A stretch of 20,903 bases of DNA from a virus. The notes below the pieces were generated by a model. That model saw only the letters and a program-made list of their open reading frames with translations. It was not told the origin of the DNA and searched no databases. Position 1 is the first letter of the stretch. Every line of letters begins with the position of its first letter. The translations under genes were made by a program, and so were the position numbers. Shown here piece by piece: positions 20,903 through 20,903 of this stretch. Location: the IMG/VR virus record IMGVR_UViG_3300013132_000315, positions 1 through 20,903 of that record; one strand, given 5' to 3'.

Positions 20903-20903
20903 C

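Noticed and set aside
1-20903. tRNA genes, CRISPR arrays, insertion sequences and attachment sites
   Set aside because: No cloverleaf with anticodon arm, no regularly spaced repeats, no transposase and no integrase with a catalytic domain were seen on either strand.

Overview
The window is a contiguous stretch of a tailed double-stranded DNA phage or prophage with siphovirus-like (lambda-type) morphogenesis genes. All thirty genes I support lie on the minus strand, so the biological reading order runs from base 20903 down to base 1. Most of it is GC-rich and tightly packed, with many 4-base ATGA or GTGA stop/start overlaps. No rRNA, tRNA, CRISPR array, insertion sequence or clear full-length integrase is visible. 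The host cannot be fixed from this sequence. High GC and weak or absent Shine-Dalgarno sequences before several genes (for example the capsid gene) fit a GC-rich Gram-negative lineage. Verrucomicrobiota or Planctomycetota is a guess at low confidence.

Layout in gene order. (1) Bases 20903-18251 hold the early or replication end: a partial small protein, two further small proteins (one resembling a detached integrase N-terminal domain), a primase-like protein of the archaeo-eukaryotic type, and a RepA/AAA_25-type hexameric helicase. (2) Bases 18250-18115 are a structured intergenic stretch with a long hairpin and CCCCATA repeats. (3) Bases 18114-16606 hold four accessory genes, including a helix-turn-helix protein and a one-pass membrane protein. 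(4) Bases 16605-16502 are an intergenic region with two perfect inverted repeats just ahead of the packaging genes. (5) Bases 16501-10068 are the packaging and head module: small terminase, large terminase of the lambda GpA type, a small connector-position protein, portal, ClpP-like protease fused to a scaffold, and major capsid protein, followed by a strong hairpin terminator. (6) Bases 9987-7652 hold two glycosyltransferases placed between capsid and connector genes. (7) Bases 7651-4469 are the neck and tail-tube module, including a tail-assembly chaperone pair joined by a predicted -1 frameshift at CCCAAAA. (8) Bases 4450-1 hold the tape measure gene and five distal tail or adhesin-side genes, one of them clearly AT-richer than its surroundings.

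The genes fit one programme: replicate DNA, package it, build a procapsid with an embedded protease and scaffold, optionally glycosylate a virion component, then assemble a non-contractile tail about 100 nm long (inferred from the 668-residue tape measure). The points most worth follow-up are the glycosyltransferase pair downstream of the capsid terminator, the frameshift site, the internal scaffold start, and the same-frame gene directly behind a stop codon at base 565.
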